DNA of 64,000 nucleotides from the NCBI RefSeq assembly GCF_019029495.1, contig NZ_JAERQM010000004.1, positions 248,294 to 312,293 of the forward strand. Reading direction: 5' to 3'. This stretch comes from Falsiroseomonas oleicola (GTDB lineage: Bacteria; Pseudomonadota; Alphaproteobacteria; Acetobacterales; Acetobacteraceae). The first letter of the stretch is position 1, and each line of letters begins with the position of its first letter. This document shows, in pieces, positions 44,995 through 53,259 of the stretch. Below the pieces are notes generated by a model. It worked only from the letters and a program-made list of their open reading frames with translations. It did no database searches and was not told the DNA's origin. The position numbers and the translations under genes are program-made.

Positions 44995-46770
44995 TCAGCC
45001 TTCTTCCAGTAGCGGCTCGGCCGGATCGAACACCTCCCCGGTGCCGCCATCGGTCAGGCCGATGTCGGTCAGATGCGGCCCGGCATTGCAGGCGAGCGAA
45101 ATGCCGGTGATGCCGCGGAAGATGCGATAGGGCGGCTGCCAGTCGCAGACGCGGTCCGCCGCGGCGCGCAGGGCGGAAAAATTGCGGGCGGTGAGGGCGG
45201 GGGGCGTCTCGGCCAGCAGGCCGGCGATGGGCAGCGGCAGCAGCGCCGTCACCGCGCCGTCCTGCGCCACCGCCATGCCGCCGCCCGCCGCGATCACGGC
45301 ATTGGCGGCGGCGGTCATGTTCTCCGCCGTGTCGCCCAGCACCAGCAGGTTATGGCTGTCATGGGCAATGGTGGTGGCGATGGCGCCCCGCATCGCGCCC
45401 CAGCCATCCGTCAGGCAGGTTTTTGGGAGTGCCGGCGCGCGGCCATGGCGGTGGATGATGGTCAGCACGGCATGGCCGGGCGGCATTTCGGCCACGCCAT
45501 CCGTCACCTTGACCGCCGCCTCGCCCCATTCGGTGAAGCGGGACCCGATGATGCGGCGCAGCCTCGCCTGGCCATTCCGGACGCCTTTCACATGCAGCCG
45601 AAAGGCATCCGGCGTCTGCGGCGCAAGCTTCATCGTATGCGTGGGCGCATCCACGCGACGCGCTGGCGCCGTCACCAGCGCGCCGCTGCGCGCGACAACC
45701 ACGCCATCGACCAGCACGCGATCCACCGCGACCGTGGCGAGGTCCGACAGCACCACGATGTCCGCGCGCCGCCCTGGCGCCACCAGCCCGAGATCGTCGC
45801 GCTTCAACCGCATCGCCGCATGCAACGTCGCCAGCCGGATCGCCGAGATGGGCGACAACCCGCGTGCGATGACCCGGGCAATCGTGTCGCGCAGCCCGCC
45901 CTTGGCGACCAGTTCGTCCGGAAAAATGTCGTCCGTCGCCAGCACGAGGTTCACCGGCAGCAGCGGCAGGGTGGCCAGTGCGGCGACGGCGCCGGGCAGC
46001 ACCTGGTCGTGGCTGCCGCGCAGCTCCACCGTCAGCCCCGCGCGCAGTTTCTGGAGAAAATCCTCGGCGGCGGTGATCTCGTGGTCGGAGGTGACGCCGG
46101 CCGTGACATAGGCCTGCAGGTCCGCATGCAGCAGCCCGCGCGCATGGCCGTTGACGTTCTTGCCCGCTGCCATGCCGGCGCCGACGATGCCCGTCATATG
46201 CGCCGTGCCGCGCAGTACGCCGGGCATGTCCATCACCTCCGCCACCCCGACCACCTCCGGCCAGGACAGCATTTCGGCCATTTCCGCCGCGCCGATATCC
46301 GCGCCGGCCAGTTCCAGCCCGGGGGCGGAGGGTACGCAGGACGGCGCCGCGACCAGCGTCCGCAGCGGCAGGTCGCGGGAGGCCTCGACGGCCCAGCGCA
46401 CGCCCGCCACGCCCAGAACATTGGCCAGTTCATGCGGGTCCCAGACGCAGGTGGTGGTGCCGGCGGGGACCACGACGGCGGCGTAATCCGCCGGCGCCAT
46501 GCAACTGCTCTCATAATGCAGATGGCTGTCGATGAAGCCCGGCGCCAGGAAGCGCCCCGCCACATCCTCCACTCGGGCGGAATCGGCCCGCTCGCCGGGC
46601 GGATGGACGGAGGCGATCAGCGGCCCGACGATGCCCACATCCGCCGCGCGCAATTCGCCCGTCGCGACATCCACCAGGATGCCGCCCACCAGCAGCAGGT
46701 CGAAGGGCGCCGAGCCGCGCGCGGCCTGGACGGCGCGGGCGCGGATGGCGGGATCGACGGCCTCGCTCAT
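44995..46770 (-). CDS. ade: Adenine deaminase
   Basis: A 591-aa amidohydrolase converting adenine to hypoxanthine. APGFIDSHLHYESS holds the H-x-H metal motif; WDPHELANVLG, NGHARGLLHADLQAYV, TSDHEI and LVLATDDIFPDELV complete the binuclear site; the C-terminal domain (AHDSHNLLVLGDT, NMTAAANAV) is specific for Ade. Its ATG overlaps the upstream receptor stop as ATGA (46767-46770), and 4 bp separate it from the exporter. Confidence 0.95.
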   Translation of the reverse strand: MSEAVDPAIRARAVQAARGSAPFDLLLVGGILVDVATGELRAADVGIVGPLIASVHPPGERADSARVEDVAGRFLAPGFIDSHLHYESSCMAPADYAAVVVPAGTTTCVWDPHELANVLGVAGVRWAVEASRDLPLRTLVAAPSCVPSAPGLELAGADIGAAEMAEMLSWPEVVGVAEVMDMPGVLRGTAHMTGIVGAGMAAGKNVNGHARGLLHADLQAYVTAGVTSDHEITAAEDFLQKLRAGLTVELRGSHDQVLPGAVAALATLPLLPVNLVLATDDIFPDELVAKGGLRDTIARVIARGLSPISAIRLATLHAAMRLKRDDLGLVAPGRRADIVVLSDLATVAVDRVLVDGVVVARSGALVTAPARRVDAPTHTMKLAPQTPDAFRLHVKGVRNGQARLRRIIGSRFTEWGEAAVKVTDGVAEMPPGHAVLTIIHRHGRAPALPKTCLTDGWGAMRGAIATTIAHDSHNLLVLGDTAENMTAAANAVIAAGGGMAVAQDGAVTALLPLPIAGLLAETPPALTARNFSALRAAADRVCDWQPPYRIFRGITGISLACNAGPHLTDIGLTDGGTGEVFDPAEPLLEEG

Positions 46771-48338
46771 CGCGCGGCGCGCCCGGCGCTGAAGGCCAGC
46801 GTCATCTCATCGGTCCGCGCCTCATAGGTGAAGCCGCGGCGCAGCGCCCAGGTGTTCACCGGGAAGTACAGCGGGATCAGCGCCGTCTGGTCGACCAGCG
46901 CCATCCGCGTCGCCTGCTGCGTCAGCGCGCGGCGCTGGTCGTCATGGATGGTGGTGCGGGCGCGCTGGATGATGGCGTCGATCTCGGGGTTGCTGAACCG
47001 CCCGCGATTGGCGGTGCCGAGGCCGAGCGTCGTGTTCCAGCTATGGATCTGCGTCTCCAGCATCCCCAGCAGTTCCGGATTGGGCGAGAAGCCGGCGAGG
47101 TTCACCGAATAGCGCAACTGCGCCGCCTCGCTCAGCCACATGGATCGCGTCTTGGTCTCCACCGTGGTCGCCAGGCCGAGGCGGGTCCACATCTGGGCGA
47201 TGGCCTGCACCACCTGCTCGTCATTCGGGTAGCGGTCATTCGGGCCGTTGATCTGCACGGCAAAGCCGTTGGGATAGCCTGCCTCGGTCAGCAGGCGCCG
47301 CGCTTCCGCCAGGTCGAAGGGCGGCGGCGTCATATCGGGGGAAGTGCCGAAATAGCCGGGCGGGCCGAGGTCGCCGGCCGCCAGCGCCTGACCCTGCATG
47401 GTGCGGCTGACGATGGCATCCCGGTTGATGGCCAGCGACAGGGCGCGGCGGACACGCGGGTCGCGCAGCGGATTGTCGATGCGCGCGCCGTCGCGGCCGC
47501 GGATGAAGGGGCTGTCCACACGGTCGCTGTCCAGCGTCAGGAAGATCAGGCGGTTGGAGGGGCTTTCGGCGGTGGCGAAGCGCGCCGTATCGGCCTTGAA
47601 GCGGGTGAAGGCGTCGGAGGGCACGATCTCGATCATGTCCACATCGCCGGCCTGAAGCGCGGCGGTGCGGGCGCCGGCATTGGGGATGGGGCGGAATTCC
47701 ACGCGCTGGAAGGCGGGGGCGGCGCCGGCGAAGGCGGGGTTGCGCTCCATCACCACCGGGCTGCCCGGCTGCCAGGAGACATGGCGGAACGGCCCGGTGC
47801 CGACCATGGCGCGGCCGGCATTGTAGTCCGCCGTGCTCGCACCCTCCCCATGCCGCTTGGAGACGATCATCACCAGCGCCAGGAAGTTCGGCAGCAGCGG
47901 TGTCGGCTGGCTGGTGCGGATGTGGATGGTGGTCGCATCCACCGCCTCCACCGCCGTGATCGGCCGCGTGGCGTAGCGGAAGGAGGAGGGGGAGTTCGGC
48001 ACGTCCCCGGCGCGGCTGATGGTGAAGGCGATATCCTCCGCCGTCACCGGCGCGCCGTCATGGAAGCGGGCGGCGGGGTTGAGCTTCACCTCCCAGGTCA
48101 GCTCGTCGATCGGGCGCAGGGATTCGGCGATGGCCGGACGCAGGTCCTGCTTCGCGTCCTGTTCCATCAGCGGTTGGAAGACGTGGCGCGCGAAGGCGAT
48201 GTTGGTGATGAGGCTGGCGAAATGCGGATCGAGGCTGGTCGGCCCGGCCTCCACGCCGATGCGGATATTGTCCTGCGCCAAGGCCGGGGTGGCGATCAGG
48301 GCGGTGCCGAGCAAAGCGGCGCGAAGCTGGCGGATCAT
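46767..48338 (-). CDS. ABC transporter substrate-binding protein, family 5
   Basis: A 523-aa peptide/nickel-type (family 5) receptor. Signal peptide to about residue 22 (ALIATPALAQ), then IGVEAGPTSLDPHFAS, EVKLNPAARFHDGAPVTAEDI and the ALSLAINRDAIV region. Coupled by ATGA to both neighbours (46767-46770 and 48335-48338), but no permease or ATPase genes lie beside it, so it borrows others or they are elsewhere. Sitting between adenine deaminase and a phosphoribosyltransferase, it may bind a nucleobase or nucleoside-related compound. Confidence 0.9.
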   Translation of the reverse strand: MIRQLRAALLGTALIATPALAQDNIRIGVEAGPTSLDPHFASLITNIAFARHVFQPLMEQDAKQDLRPAIAESLRPIDELTWEVKLNPAARFHDGAPVTAEDIAFTISRAGDVPNSPSSFRYATRPITAVEAVDATTIHIRTSQPTPLLPNFLALVMIVSKRHGEGASTADYNAGRAMVGTGPFRHVSWQPGSPVVMERNPAFAGAAPAFQRVEFRPIPNAGARTAALQAGDVDMIEIVPSDAFTRFKADTARFATAESPSNRLIFLTLDSDRVDSPFIRGRDGARIDNPLRDPRVRRALSLAINRDAIVSRTMQGQALAAGDLGPPGYFGTSPDMTPPPFDLAEARRLLTEAGYPNGFAVQINGPNDRYPNDEQVVQAIAQMWTRLGLATTVETKTRSMWLSEAAQLRYSVNLAGFSPNPELLGMLETQIHSWNTTLGLGTANRGRFSNPEIDAIIQRARTTIHDDQRRALTQQATRMALVDQTALIPLYFPVNTWALRRGFTYEARTDEMTLAFSAGRAAR

Positions 48339-49030
48339 GCGGCGTGGTCCTCGGCGGGAAGGGGCAGGCAAAGGTGATGCGGCACCGTCCCGGCCTCCGG
48401 CAGCCAGCCGGCGGGGGAGGGGCGGAAGATGGGGGTGGCGAAGGCGGCGCGGGTCGGGATGGTGACCGGCCAGGTGGCCTGCCAGCGATGGCCCTGTGCC
48501 ATGGCGACCAGCAGCCCCACGGGCGTGACGCCGGCCGCGGCCAGCAGATCGAGTCCCGCCAAGGCGGAGGTCCCGGTGGAGATCACATCATCCACCAGCA
48601 GCACGCGCCGCCCCGCCAGCCGGTCCAGGATGCGGGGATCGAGCCAGAGCCGGCGCGGGGTGGGGGAGGTGATGGAATGGACCGGCACGGAGAGCCGTTC
48701 CTCATACCAGCGTTTCCGCGACCAGCCGGGCGCCACCCAGTTCGCATGGCCCAACGCTTCCGCCACCAGGGGCGCGAAGACCTGGCCGAGGCTGGGCAGG
48801 CCGACCACCACCTCGGGCTGCAAGGGCCGGGCGGCCTCCGTCATGAAAGCGGCGAGGCGGCGGATGACCGGAAAACTGGCCTGGTTGGCGATCAGCCCGG
48901 CCACGGCGAAATCCGAGAAATCGCGCAGCGGCAGGTCCAGCACCGCGCCATCCGGCATCGGTGCCGGGTAGCTCTCGCGATAGGGCGCGCGCGAGGCCGG
49001 CGGCGCGCCAAAATGCTGCCAATACGCCAT
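48335..49030 (-). CDS. Phosphoribosyltransferase
   Basis: A 231-aa type I phosphoribosyltransferase. VLLVDDVISTGTSALAG is the PRPP-binding motif; EVVVGLPSLGQVFAPLVAEAL forms the preceding loop. Start at 49030 (MAYWQHFGAP). The base specificity is not readable, but with adenine deaminase downstream and a nucleoside hydrolase nearby a purine is likely. First gene of a four-gene minus-strand unit ending with the LysE-type exporter. Confidence 0.85.
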   Translation of the reverse strand: MAYWQHFGAPPASRAPYRESYPAPMPDGAVLDLPLRDFSDFAVAGLIANQASFPVIRRLAAFMTEAARPLQPEVVVGLPSLGQVFAPLVAEALGHANWVAPGWSRKRWYEERLSVPVHSITSPTPRRLWLDPRILDRLAGRRVLLVDDVISTGTSALAGLDLLAAAGVTPVGLLVAMAQGHRWQATWPVTIPTRAAFATPIFRPSPAGWLPEAGTVPHHLCLPLPAEDHAA

Positions 49031-49105
49031 CCGGGATCCATTGGGTGTGCGGCGGCAAACTGCCATGCTCGGCGGGTCAACCGCAACCGGCGGAGCGCGT
49101 GCCGC

Positions 49106-49690
49106 ATGCTGCCCAACCTGTTCCACGCCCAGGCCTGCAACAACGCCTGGTCCAACCACCGCCTGCTGAAGGCCTGCGCCGGGTTGGCGCCGGAGGAACT
49201 CGCCGCCCCGCGCAGCGGCTTCTTCCCCAGCCTGATCGCGACGCTGAACCACATCCTCATCGTCGACTGGTTCTATGTAGATGCGCTGGAAGGCGGCTGG
49301 CTCGGCCCGGCCGCCTGGGCCGACCGAGTCCCCCATCCGGACCTTCCCGGGCTGCGCGCGGCGCAGGCGGCGGTGGACCGGCGGCTGGTGGCGCATTGCG
49401 CCGGGCTGGACGACGCAGCGCTGGCCGCCATCGTCCGCGTGAACCGCGACACGCGCGTGCAGGAGGAACGGCGCGACCGGCTGCTGCTGCACCTGTTCCA
49501 GCACCAGATCCATCACCGCGGCCAGGCGCATGCCATGCTGTCCTCCACCCTTGTGAAGCCACCGCAGCTCGATGAATTCTATTCGGTGGCGGAGGCGCCG
49601 CTGCGCGCCGCGGAATTCGCCGCATTGGGGTTTTCCGAGGAGGCGATCTGGGGGCCAGGAAATGCTATGCCGCCTGCCTCCACCGCCTGA
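49106..49690 (+). CDS. DinB-family protein
   Basis: A 194-aa four-helix-bundle protein of the DinB/YfiT family. The three metal-binding histidines are in LNHILIVDW and in FQHQIHHRGQAH (His-x3-His). Many relatives are thiol-dependent S-transferases or hydrolases; the substrate here is unknown. It diverges from the phosphoribosyltransferase across 75 bp and is followed closely by the M20 amidohydrolase. Confidence 0.85.
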   Translation: MLPNLFHAQACNNAWSNHRLLKACAGLAPEELAAPRSGFFPSLIATLNHILIVDWFYVDALEGGWLGPAAWADRVPHPDLPGLRAAQAAVDRRLVAHCAGLDDAALAAIVRVNRDTRVQEERRDRLLLHLFQHQIHHRGQAHAMLSSTLVKPPQLDEFYSVAEAPLRAAEFAALGFSEEAIWGPGNAMPPASTA

Positions 49691-49702
49691 GGCGCGCGCA
49701 CC

Positions 49703-50872
49703 TTGCCCAGCCCCGACGACTTCGCCTCCCGCCTGCCGGAACTGACCGCCTGGCGCCAGGATTTCCACCGCCATCCGGAACTCGGTTTCGAGGAACACCG
49801 CACTGCCGCCCGCGTCGCCGAACGGCTGCGCGGCTGGGGCATCGCGGTGACGGAGGGCATCGCCGGCACGGGCGTGGTCGGCACCCTGCAGGGCCGTCCC
49901 GGTAATCGCGCCATCGGGCTGCGCGCCGATATGGACGCGCTGGCGATGACGGAGGCGACCGGCCTGGACTATGCCAGCGAGACCCCCGGCCGGATGCATG
50001 CCTGCGGCCATGACGGCCATACCACCATGCTGCTGGGCGCCGCCGAATGGCTGGCTTCGAACCGCCACCGCTTTGCCGGCACCGTCCAGCTCATCTTCCA
50101 GCCGGCCGAGGAATCGCTCGGCGGGGCGCGGGTGATGGTGGAGCAGGGGTTGTTCGAGCGCTTTCCGGTCGATGCCGTCTACGGGATTCACAACCTGCCC
50201 GGCCTGCCGCTCGGCACCATCGCCGTGCCGAAGGGGCCGGTGCTGGCGAGTTCCGACACCTGGGAGGTCACCTTCACCGGCGCCGGCACCCATGGCGCCA
50301 AGCCGCATCTCGGCACCGATGCCACCCTGGCCGCCGCGCAGTTCATCACCGCCCTCCAGGCCATCGCGGCGCGGGAGGTGGACCCGCTGGCCACCGCCGT
50401 GGTCAGCGTCGGCCATATGGCGGCCGGCAACCCGGCGGCGCCCAATGTCATCCCCGCCACCGTCTTCCTGAAGGGCACCGCCCGCGCTTTGACCGAGCCG
50501 GTGCGCGGCCAGATCGAGGCCCGCATCGGCGAGATCGCCCAGGCCGTCGCCACCCTGCACCGGCTGCGGGCCGAACCGCGCTACATCCGCCGCCTGTCCC
50601 CCACGGTGAACCACGCAGCGCAGGCGGCGGTGATGGTGCAGGCCGCCACCGGCACGGCGGCGGCGGTGCAGGACGACCATCCGCCGATCACCGCCGGGGA
50701 GGATTTTTCCGAGTTCCTGGCGGCGCGCCCCGGCGCCTATGCCTGGCTCGGCACGGGCGACCCGGCGCATCCCGAGGGCGTCCATCACAATCCGCATTTC
50801 GACTTCGCCGATGCCGCGCTGCCGCATGGCGTCGCCTTCTGGTGCAATCTGGTGGAGCGGGAACTCGCATGA
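49703..50872 (+). CDS. M20-family amidohydrolase (hippurate hydrolase-like)
   Basis: A 389-aa metallopeptidase-fold amidohydrolase. DFHRHPELGFEEHRTA, MHACGHDGHTTMLLG, FQPAEESLGGARVM and the late GEDFSEF give the two-metal site and catalytic Glu. It acts on N-acyl or aromatic amides of amino acids by family. Start TTG 49703 (LPSPDDFASRL) 12 bp after the DinB stop; no ATG lies near the conserved N-terminus. Stop overlaps the nucleoside hydrolase start as ATGA. Confidence 0.88.
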   Translation: MPSPDDFASRLPELTAWRQDFHRHPELGFEEHRTAARVAERLRGWGIAVTEGIAGTGVVGTLQGRPGNRAIGLRADMDALAMTEATGLDYASETPGRMHACGHDGHTTMLLGAAEWLASNRHRFAGTVQLIFQPAEESLGGARVMVEQGLFERFPVDAVYGIHNLPGLPLGTIAVPKGPVLASSDTWEVTFTGAGTHGAKPHLGTDATLAAAQFITALQAIAAREVDPLATAVVSVGHMAAGNPAAPNVIPATVFLKGTARALTEPVRGQIEARIGEIAQAVATLHRLRAEPRYIRRLSPTVNHAAQAAVMVQAATGTAAAVQDDHPPITAGEDFSEFLAARPGAYAWLGTGDPAHPEGVHHNPHFDFADAALPHGVAFWCNLVERELA

Positions 50873-51798
50873 GCGCGCGGCTGACGATCATCGATTGCGA
50901 CCCGGGCACGGATGACGCCATCGCGCTCTGGCTCGCGCTGGCCGCGCCGGAGTTGGATGTGCGGCTGGTGACGGTGGCCGGCGGCAATGTCGGGCTGGCC
51001 TCCACCACGACCAATGCGCGCGCCATCGTCGGGCTGACCGGGCGGGACATCCCCGTGGTGGCCGGCGCCGAACGCTCCCTGATGGCGCCGTTCCGCTTCG
51101 AGACGGCGGTGCATGGGCAGGATGGGCTCGGCGGCGTGACCTTGCCGGTGGGCCCGCCGCTGGCGCCCGGCATCGCGGCGGATGCGATCCGCGACCTGCT
51201 GCGCGCTGCCGCACCGGCCTCCGTCACCGTCATCGGCCTCGGCCCTGTCACCAACCTGGCGCTGGCCTTCGCGACGGAGCCGGCGCTGGCGGGTCGGGTG
51301 GCGGAGATCGTGCTGATGTCCGGCGCCTGGTCCGAGGGCAACATCACCCCCGCCGCCGAATTCAACGCCTGGAACGACCCGGAGGCGCTGGCCATCCTGC
51401 TCGGCCTGGGCTGCCAACTCACCATGGCGACGCTCGACCTGACCGCCCAGGCTTTTGTCACGCCCGAGGTGGTGGCGGCGCTGGAGGCGCGGCCCGGCGG
51501 CGCCTGCTGGCGCGCGGCCACCGCCATCCTGCGCGCCCTGCCACCCTCCCGCCGCATGGGTTTCCGGGGGTTTCCGCTGCACGATCCCTGCGCGGTCGCC
51601 TGGCTGCTGGCGCCTGGGCTGTTCGGCGCGAAGGAGGCGCAGGCGGAGGTGGATTGCGGAACCGGCCCGGGGCGTGGGCGCACGGTGATCGACCGCTGGC
51701 AGCGGCTCGGCCGGCCGCCGAACCTGCGGCTGCTGGAAACGCTGGATGCGGCGGGCTTCTTCGACCTGTTGGCGGAGCGCATCGCGACGCTGCCCTGA
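50869..51798 (+). CDS. Inosine-uridine-preferring nucleoside hydrolase
   Basis: A 309-aa nucleoside hydrolase. The calcium/ribose motif DCDPGTDDAIALWLA opens the protein, with NAWNDPEALAILL and a late LHDPCAVAW completing the site. It splits ribonucleosides into ribose and base, feeding the deaminase and phosphoribosyltransferase on the opposite strand. Translationally coupled to the amidohydrolase by ATGA (50869-50872). Confidence 0.92.
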   Translation: MSARLTIIDCDPGTDDAIALWLALAAPELDVRLVTVAGGNVGLASTTTNARAIVGLTGRDIPVVAGAERSLMAPFRFETAVHGQDGLGGVTLPVGPPLAPGIAADAIRDLLRAAAPASVTVIGLGPVTNLALAFATEPALAGRVAEIVLMSGAWSEGNITPAAEFNAWNDPEALAILLGLGCQLTMATLDLTAQAFVTPEVVAALEARPGGACWRAATAILRALPPSRRMGFRGFPLHDPCAVAWLLAPGLFGAKEAQAEVDCGTGPGRGRTVIDRWQRLGRPPNLRLLETLDAAGFFDLLAERIATLP

Positions 51799-51867
51799 TC
51801 CTCTTCAGGATGCGTCAATGCCGGCGGGGCCACTCTACGCGGCTCAGGATCAAGGGGCGACAGCGTG

Positions 51868-53112
51868 ATGAACCGGCCAAGGCCCCTTTTGCGGCTGCTG
51901 ATGCTCGCCCTGTTGCCGGTGCTCGGTGCCTGCGCCGGCATCACCCGCAATGCCGTGCCGACCGAACTGGCCAATGAGGCGCAGCCGCTGGGCATCCCCG
52001 GCCTGCGGGTCTGGGGCGATGTGCTGGAACCCAATGCGCTGGATGCGCTGGTGGCGCGCCAGGCCGGCATCCTGCGGACGCGCTACGGCGCGCAGGCGGC
52101 GGCGGGGCAGATGCCGGTGCTGCACTACCTGGCCTTGTCAGGCGGCGGGCCGGACGGGGCCTTCGGCGCGGGCGTGCTGAAGGCCTGGTCGCAATCCGGC
52201 ACGAGGCCGCAATTCGCCGCCGTCGCCGGCGTCAGCACCGGGGCCATCATCGCCCCCTTCGCCTTCCTGGGATCGGACTACGATCCGGTGATCGAGGAAA
52301 TCTACACCACGCTGCGCACCAGCCAGGTCGCCCGCAGCACCGTGCTCAGCGGCCTGGTCTCCGGCGTGGCGCTGACGGATACGACAGGGCTGGCCAACCG
52401 CATCGCCCATTACGTCGATGCCGCGCTGCTGGCGAAGGTCGCGGCGGAATACCGGCGCGGCCGGCTGCTCTTCGTCGGCACCACCAATCTCGACTACGGC
52501 CGCCCGATGATCTGGAACATGGGCGCCATCGCCGCCTCCGGCCATGCGGGCGCGGTGCAGCTGTTCCGCGATGTCATCCGCGCCTCCGCCGCTGTGCCCA
52601 TCGCCTTCCCGCCGGTCTTCATCCCGGTGCAGACCGCCGATGGGCGGCGGTTCGACGAAATGCATGTGGATGGCGGCGCCACCTCCCAGGTCGTGCTGAT
52701 CTCGCCGCAGGTGCCGATTGCGGCGCTGACCCGGCAGCAGATCGGCCGCAACATCGACCGGCGGATGTGGGTGATCGTCAACAACCGGGTGCTGACCGAC
52801 CACGCGCCGGTGCGGCCGCGCATCTTCTCGGTCGGCGGCGCCTCGATCAGCGCGCTGATCCGCGGCAGCGCCATCGGCGACCTGTACAAGCTTTTCCTGA
52901 TCGCCGAGCGGGACGAGGTGGAATTCCGCGCCGCCTGGATCCCGCGCCAGGTGCCCTGCACGGCGACCGAGGAATTCGACCCGGTCTATATGCGCTGCCT
53001 GTTCGACTTCGGCGCGGCGGAACAGCGGCGTGGCGCCTTGTGGAGCGACCTGCCGCCCTATTTCGTCCGTCCGCCGCTATCGCCCATGCGCGTGGGCAAC
53101 GCGACCAACTGA
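51868..53112 (+). CDS. Patatin-like phospholipase lipoprotein
   Basis: A 414-aa protein with a lipoprotein signal (MNRPRPLLRLLMLALLPVLGAC, lipobox LGAC, Cys about residue 22; the peptide is split here at Cys). The patatin domain has the oxyanion motif GGGPDGAFGAG, the nucleophile Ser in GVSTGA and the dyad Asp in HVDGGA. Predicted lipid acyl hydrolase at the cell envelope. ATG 51868 is preferred to the GTG three bases before it. Its stop codon touches the first base of the multi-hairpin element. Confidence 0.88.
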   Translation: MNRPRPLLRLLMLALLPVLGACAGITRNAVPTELANEAQPLGIPGLRVWGDVLEPNALDALVARQAGILRTRYGAQAAAGQMPVLHYLALSGGGPDGAFGAGVLKAWSQSGTRPQFAAVAGVSTGAIIAPFAFLGSDYDPVIEEIYTTLRTSQVARSTVLSGLVSGVALTDTTGLANRIAHYVDAALLAKVAAEYRRGRLLFVGTTNLDYGRPMIWNMGAIAASGHAGAVQLFRDVIRASAAVPIAFPPVFIPVQTADGRRFDEMHVDGGATSQVVLISPQVPIAALTRQQIGRNIDRRMWVIVNNRVLTDHAPVRPRIFSVGGASISALIRGSAIGDLYKLFLIAERDEVEFRAAWIPRQVPCTATEEFDPVYMRCLFDFGAAEQRRGALWSDLPPYFVRPPLSPMRVGNATN

Positions 53113-53249
53113 TAACAGCGGACCGGTCTCTTGGCCGGTCCGAGCGGCCGAACGGCCGCCGCCGCTGATGCGGCGAAGCCAAGGAAACCGGAGGTTTCCG
53201 CCCGGCGATTGAGGGGACCGGAGCGGTCACGCGGAAGGGCCGCTGTTAT
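53112..53249 (+). repeat. Multi-hairpin intergenic element, copy 2
   Basis: A perfect 10-bp outer inverted repeat (ATAACAGCGG 53112-53121, CCGCTGTTAT 53240-53249) encloses hairpins in the same order as copy 1: D (GACCGG/CCGGTC, 53121-53140), CGA, A (GCGGCC, loop GAAC, 53144-53159), B (CGCCGC, loop TGAT, 53160-53175), AAGCCAAG, C (GAAACC, loop GGA, 53184-53198), then CGCCCGGC. A fifth hairpin (GACCG, loop GAG, CGGTC, 53216-53228) is extra. It fills the gap between convergent genes. Stems A, C and D differ from copy 1 yet remain paired. Confidence 0.8.
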
Positions 53250-53259
53250 GACCCCGGCC

